NCBI RefSeq assembly: GCF_932526225.1
Contig: NC_064038.1
Span: 12,647,070-12,711,069 of the forward strand
Direction: 5' to 3'
DNA: 64,000 bases
DNA from: Nematostella vectensis
Lineage: Eukaryota; Cnidaria; Anthozoa; Actiniaria; Edwardsiidae
Below the pieces are notes generated by a model. The model had not been told where the DNA came from and searched no databases. It saw only the letters and a list, made by a program, of their open reading frames with translations. Both the position numbers and the translations under genes were made by a program. This document shows, one piece after another, positions 60,911-64,000 of this stretch. How positions within the stretch are numbered: the stretch's first letter is position 1; each line of letters opens with the position of its first letter.

Positions 60911-62922
60911 ATGAAGACCTTATGGACACTGCTTTTGGCAGTTATGGCTGCTCCATTTTGTGCCGAAGGTGGGTAAGAACGTTGTCAACTGTCGTTGAGA
61001 CGCACCGCTTAAAGATCCGATGATGAAATAAGTTTGGCGAGATTAAGAAAATCTAGGGTCGTACTCGTCTAGTTTTCATTGCTAGGCACAAATTCTAGAA
61101 GAACCCATGTACTTTTTATACGACTTGCGTTTCGCTTGCTGCCATTTGTAAACGGCAGTTAAACATGAAGTTCAGTTAATGGAAATCTAGCCAGGCACTC
61201 ACACAACGTATTTATCCACAAAGCACTTTTATGGTTTATTATTTTATGATGTAATCTTATTTCTGTCTTCTGTATCTTCTATGGTCATTATTTCTTGCTA
61301 TGAAGAACCCTCCACTATCCCACTACCTCAGGTGCCAGTAACGTTCTGACAGTTATATTTTTTTTTATCTGCTAATATCGAGATATATCTATTTGGCCCA
61401 AGATTCCTTAGCTAGCCACCATCTTAACACGGAATGGTTATACAAAAATAGGTTTCATGGTTCGATGAATTGGCATGTTTTGACAAGAGATCGAGGGTGC
61501 GGCTACTTATAGTGAGTAAACGATTGTAAAGGATTTTGTTTACTGAAGAACCTGAGATTTGTCTGTAAGCCGTTAATTTTTAAGGGCGGCCATTGCCCAC
61601 ATTAAAGCTCTTTTCGCGAATGACAAACGCAGACGGCTGCGATGGAGACTACGTATTACAGAACCGGTAGAATTTGACCCCAGGCTCCTAAATCGGTTTG
61701 TCGTTATCCTCGAACAAAGATGGCTGATAACTGAAAGCACTATATAGAGCGTAGGAGAAAAATATAATTGAATACCATTTGGGGCTATCAAGCGGATATG
61801 ACGACTTCCTGAACGAATTCACTTCATCCGGGGAGTTGTCTGTCGCAACATACTGCTTCATCAAATGCAGCCAGCATCAAGCACTGAGGAAGTGCTTAGC
61901 TAAACCTGGCAGCAATTCGAATAGACCTTTTGATTTCTTTTGATTCAGTAGACTCCAAGCCAGCCAAGCAGTCTGCGCACGTGTCCGACGATTTCTAACA
62001 AAATCGAATTCACTTTTTTTTCAGCTTATCGGCGAAAGCAAACGATGAACATTCGTGTTTGCTCGAATGTATTTAAAAAAAAAATAATTCGATTGTACTC
62101 AATTTTCGACCATAACGACCTACCCCAGGATTCCTCTATCTATTTTTAGTCAGAATAAATGGATTTGCAAAATGGGTGGAGAGTGGTCTAAGACGTATCG
62201 TGACAAAGCAAAGATAGGCTAAAAATGGGTATAAAAGCAGGATTTTGGCCCGATGCCATTATGCCGTGTCGTATGATGAAAGATATGAATTGATTGCTGA
62301 CCCTTCAATGCGCAAGTTGCAATGCGATATAAGATAAATGATGTGCACGATTACGTTATCAGCGCTGTCAGTGCTAGAAATAATAGAATACCCTTTGGTA
62401 TGTTATTTTGAGCTTATCCAGGCATCTCCCCATTCTGTTTTTATTCAATATTGAGAAAGATTATCTGTTTGATTTCGAAGCATTAGCTCAAGTGGTCCCA
62501 CCCCCCTCCCCTTATTCCTCTGACCCCAGCTTTTCGACGATCAATATTGAGAAGGATTTTCTGTTTTATTTTGAAGCATTAGCTCAAGTCTTCTCACCCC
62601 CTCCCCTTATTCCTCTGACCCCAGCTTTTCGACGATCAATATTGAGAAGGATTTTCTGTTTGATTTTGAAGAATTAGCTCAAGTCTTCTCACCCCCTCCC
62701 CTTATTCCTCTGACCCCAGCTTTTCGACGATCAATATTGAGAAAGATTTTCTGTTTGATTTTGAAGGATTGGCGATAGTGGACCCATGTGTAAGACCATG
62801 CCCAGCAATCTACATGCCCGTGTGCGGAACAGACGGCAAGACTTACGGCAATGAATGCATGCTTGGGGCAGCGACATGTCGCAGCAACGGCACAATCACA
62901 CTGGCATACCCTGGAGAATGTA
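60911..62922 (+). CDS. second Kazal gene, first two exons (runs off window)
   Basis: Paralogue of the gene at 47672. Exon 1 (60911-60968) encodes the same signal peptide with Ser changed to Pro (MAAPFCAE). Exon 2 (62779-62922) encodes one Kazal domain with all six cysteines; differences include INDPVC to IYMPVC and CHSNG to CRSNG, and P1 stays Ala. The exon 2 donor reads TGTA|gtaagc where copy 1 has TGTG|gtaagc, a weaker last exon base. Downstream exons are outside the window, so integrity is unknown. Its 5' flank carries the 2277 bp insertion ending 128 bp before the ATG. Confidence 0.85.
62440..62790 (+). repeat. 95-96 bp array ending in the Kazal exon 2 acceptor (copy 2)
   Basis: Four units whose acceptor-like ends lie at 62492, 62588 and 62683 (agctcaag|t), with the true acceptor gcgatag|TGG at 62778/62779. 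The unit sequence is that of the array at 50050, but copy number and the last unit differ (four versus five). Confidence 0.93.
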
Positions 62923-63436
62923 GTAAGCAAATTATTGCGGGAGGGCATATCAATGGAAAGATTTTTTTTATATAAATGGTCTAAAAGAGCCAGGGGCGCG
63001 CGGGAAACCTGTGATGTTCTTAACACTGTAAAATTGTTGTAAACACGTATTCCTGTATAAGTTTACGTGGGGAAATTCTTGAGGTACAAAGTTTTAGGGC
63101 GACAAAGAAAGCAAAGGAATGATTCCAAATATTATGATATGTCCTAATAAGGAATTGACCGAGCGAGCTAGAAATACAGTTCTGAAAACTAGCTTGCTTG
63201 ATATGGAAGGGGGCGCAATCACCTGAGGGGATGTCCTGTCGTTATTCAAGATTCGTATTTACTTTGAAAATCGTAGGCGCCACATAGTTTTCCATGTTAT
63301 GTACTCTTATACAACAGGTGGCCCAAGCTTTATGTTAGTGGACCGCAATGTACTATAGTAAGGACTTATAATATAGGGGGTTTCTATATACCTCAAAATT
63401 TTCGTGATGTCCTTGATGCTCATGTGAAGTTGAAAA

Positions 63437-63802
63437 CATACCTGTCAACTCTCCCGCATTAGGTGGGAGTCTCAAGATTTTGGACCCCTTCTCCCGCTCT
63501 CCCGCGTTGAGCACCAAAACTCCCGCTTTTTAGCGATTTTTATCGCTTCCGAGAAATTATTCTATAAAAAAAATCGTAATTTTGCCTATTTCCTATTAAA
63601 ATATTTGAAACAATAATTCACTTGCGTAGCGCAATTTATCTAACACCCTCGTGCGATCTATAAGTGGATTTGTTCGTTAGGGCTTTCTATAGCACAAACT
63701 CCTGCAAGGTTAAACCCACCCCTCCCCCCAAAAAATGAATATACACCACCCCTCCCCCAAAAAATTATCAAGCCTTGAGATTTTCGGAGGTTGACAGGTA
63801 TG
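63437..63802. mobile_element. ~366 bp MITE, CATACCTGTCAAC termini
   Basis: Left end CATACCTGTCAACTCTC and right end GGTTGACAGGTATG are inverted copies. Homologous, inverted, to 48987-49265. The paralogous site in Kazal gene 1 (near 51190) lacks it. It contains C-runs and no coding capacity. Confidence 0.82.
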
Positions 63803-64000
63803 TGAAAGGGGTAGGGCTTGATCATCTGTAACAAGATACCCTGCGCGCAGGGGTTACTGGGATACTTGACGTATTGCATGTGCGATTCGTTTGAGCCCCT
63901 GTGTTTGGACATGTATGACAAAAAAGTTTTTTTTTCTACCATGAAAGAAACATTTAATTATAACGAAATCACAGGTAAAAAAATGTGTAAATAGCATATT
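63803..64000. other. Kazal copy 2 intron 2, to window end
   Basis: Matches 51190-51390 of copy 1 (ctgcgcgcaggggttactgg, tttctaccatgaa). No feature beyond this homology. Confidence 0.7.

Larger units (their letters stand above)
58457..64000 (+). repeat. segmental duplication, copy 2 (partner 47503-51390)
   Basis: Same order as copy 1: 5' flank, signal exon, intron 1 with a 95-96 bp array, Kazal exon, intron 2. It runs off the window. It carries two insertions not in copy 1: 58506-60782 and 63437-63802. The left breakpoint lies inside the GC-rich ORF ending at 58480. Confidence 0.92.

Overview
The window reads as nuclear DNA of an early-branching animal, most likely an anthozoan cnidarian such as Nematostella or a close relative. 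This rests on short GT-AG exons in AT-rich introns, many short inverted-repeat elements and minisatellites, decayed LINE reverse transcriptases, secreted Kazal proteins, and an ankyrin/TRP channel. The species call is inference. There is no prokaryotic gene organisation, rRNA, convincing tRNA or CRISPR.

Layout. 219-3238 (+) is a 13-exon gene for a small coiled-coil protein of unknown function. 5137-9866 (+) is a complete four-exon tubulin cofactor A (TBCA) gene whose first intron carries a 2.5 kb element with ~270 bp inverted arms. 11522-27219 (-) is a TRP-type cation channel with a short ankyrin segment; its introns hold most of the window's tandem arrays, several MITEs and a LINE fragment. 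30780-32304 (-) is a four-exon orphan gene bracketed by a divergent inverted repeat. 33202-33731 is a MITE in a TTAA target. 34178-39113 (-) is a disordered, Ser/Arg/Lys-rich protein of unknown function. 39512-41260 holds a possible divergent promoter and a LINE tail ending in (ATC)n(ATT)n. 41300-47500 is gene-poor, with G-rich tracts and dispersed repeats. 47672-55760 (+) is a complete eight-exon secreted Kazal/follistatin-like protein. 56401-57373 is a non-autonomous TTAA element. 57815-58480 is a GC-rich cluster of intronless ORFs unlike its surroundings. From about 58457 to the window end the start of a second Kazal gene repeats the first; its 5' flank is split by a 2277 bp element with perfect 30 bp terminal repeats and a perfect 9 bp target duplication.

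The most unusual pattern is that tandem arrays in four intron contexts (three genes, one of them in both Kazal paralogues) are built from copies of the adjacent splice junction. In the TRP gene one array repeats a donor region and another repeats an acceptor region. In the orphan gene at 34-39 kb, and in both Kazal paralogues, the acceptor region is repeated. A fifth array, 25 bp x ~65 in the TRP gene, presents a consensus GTGAGT donor hexamer in most units on the sense strand. These arrays line transcripts with decoy splice sites and explain most of the long open frames here, which are not genes.

All gene models were made by eye from splice signals, phase continuity and open frames. No alignment, expression or database evidence was available.
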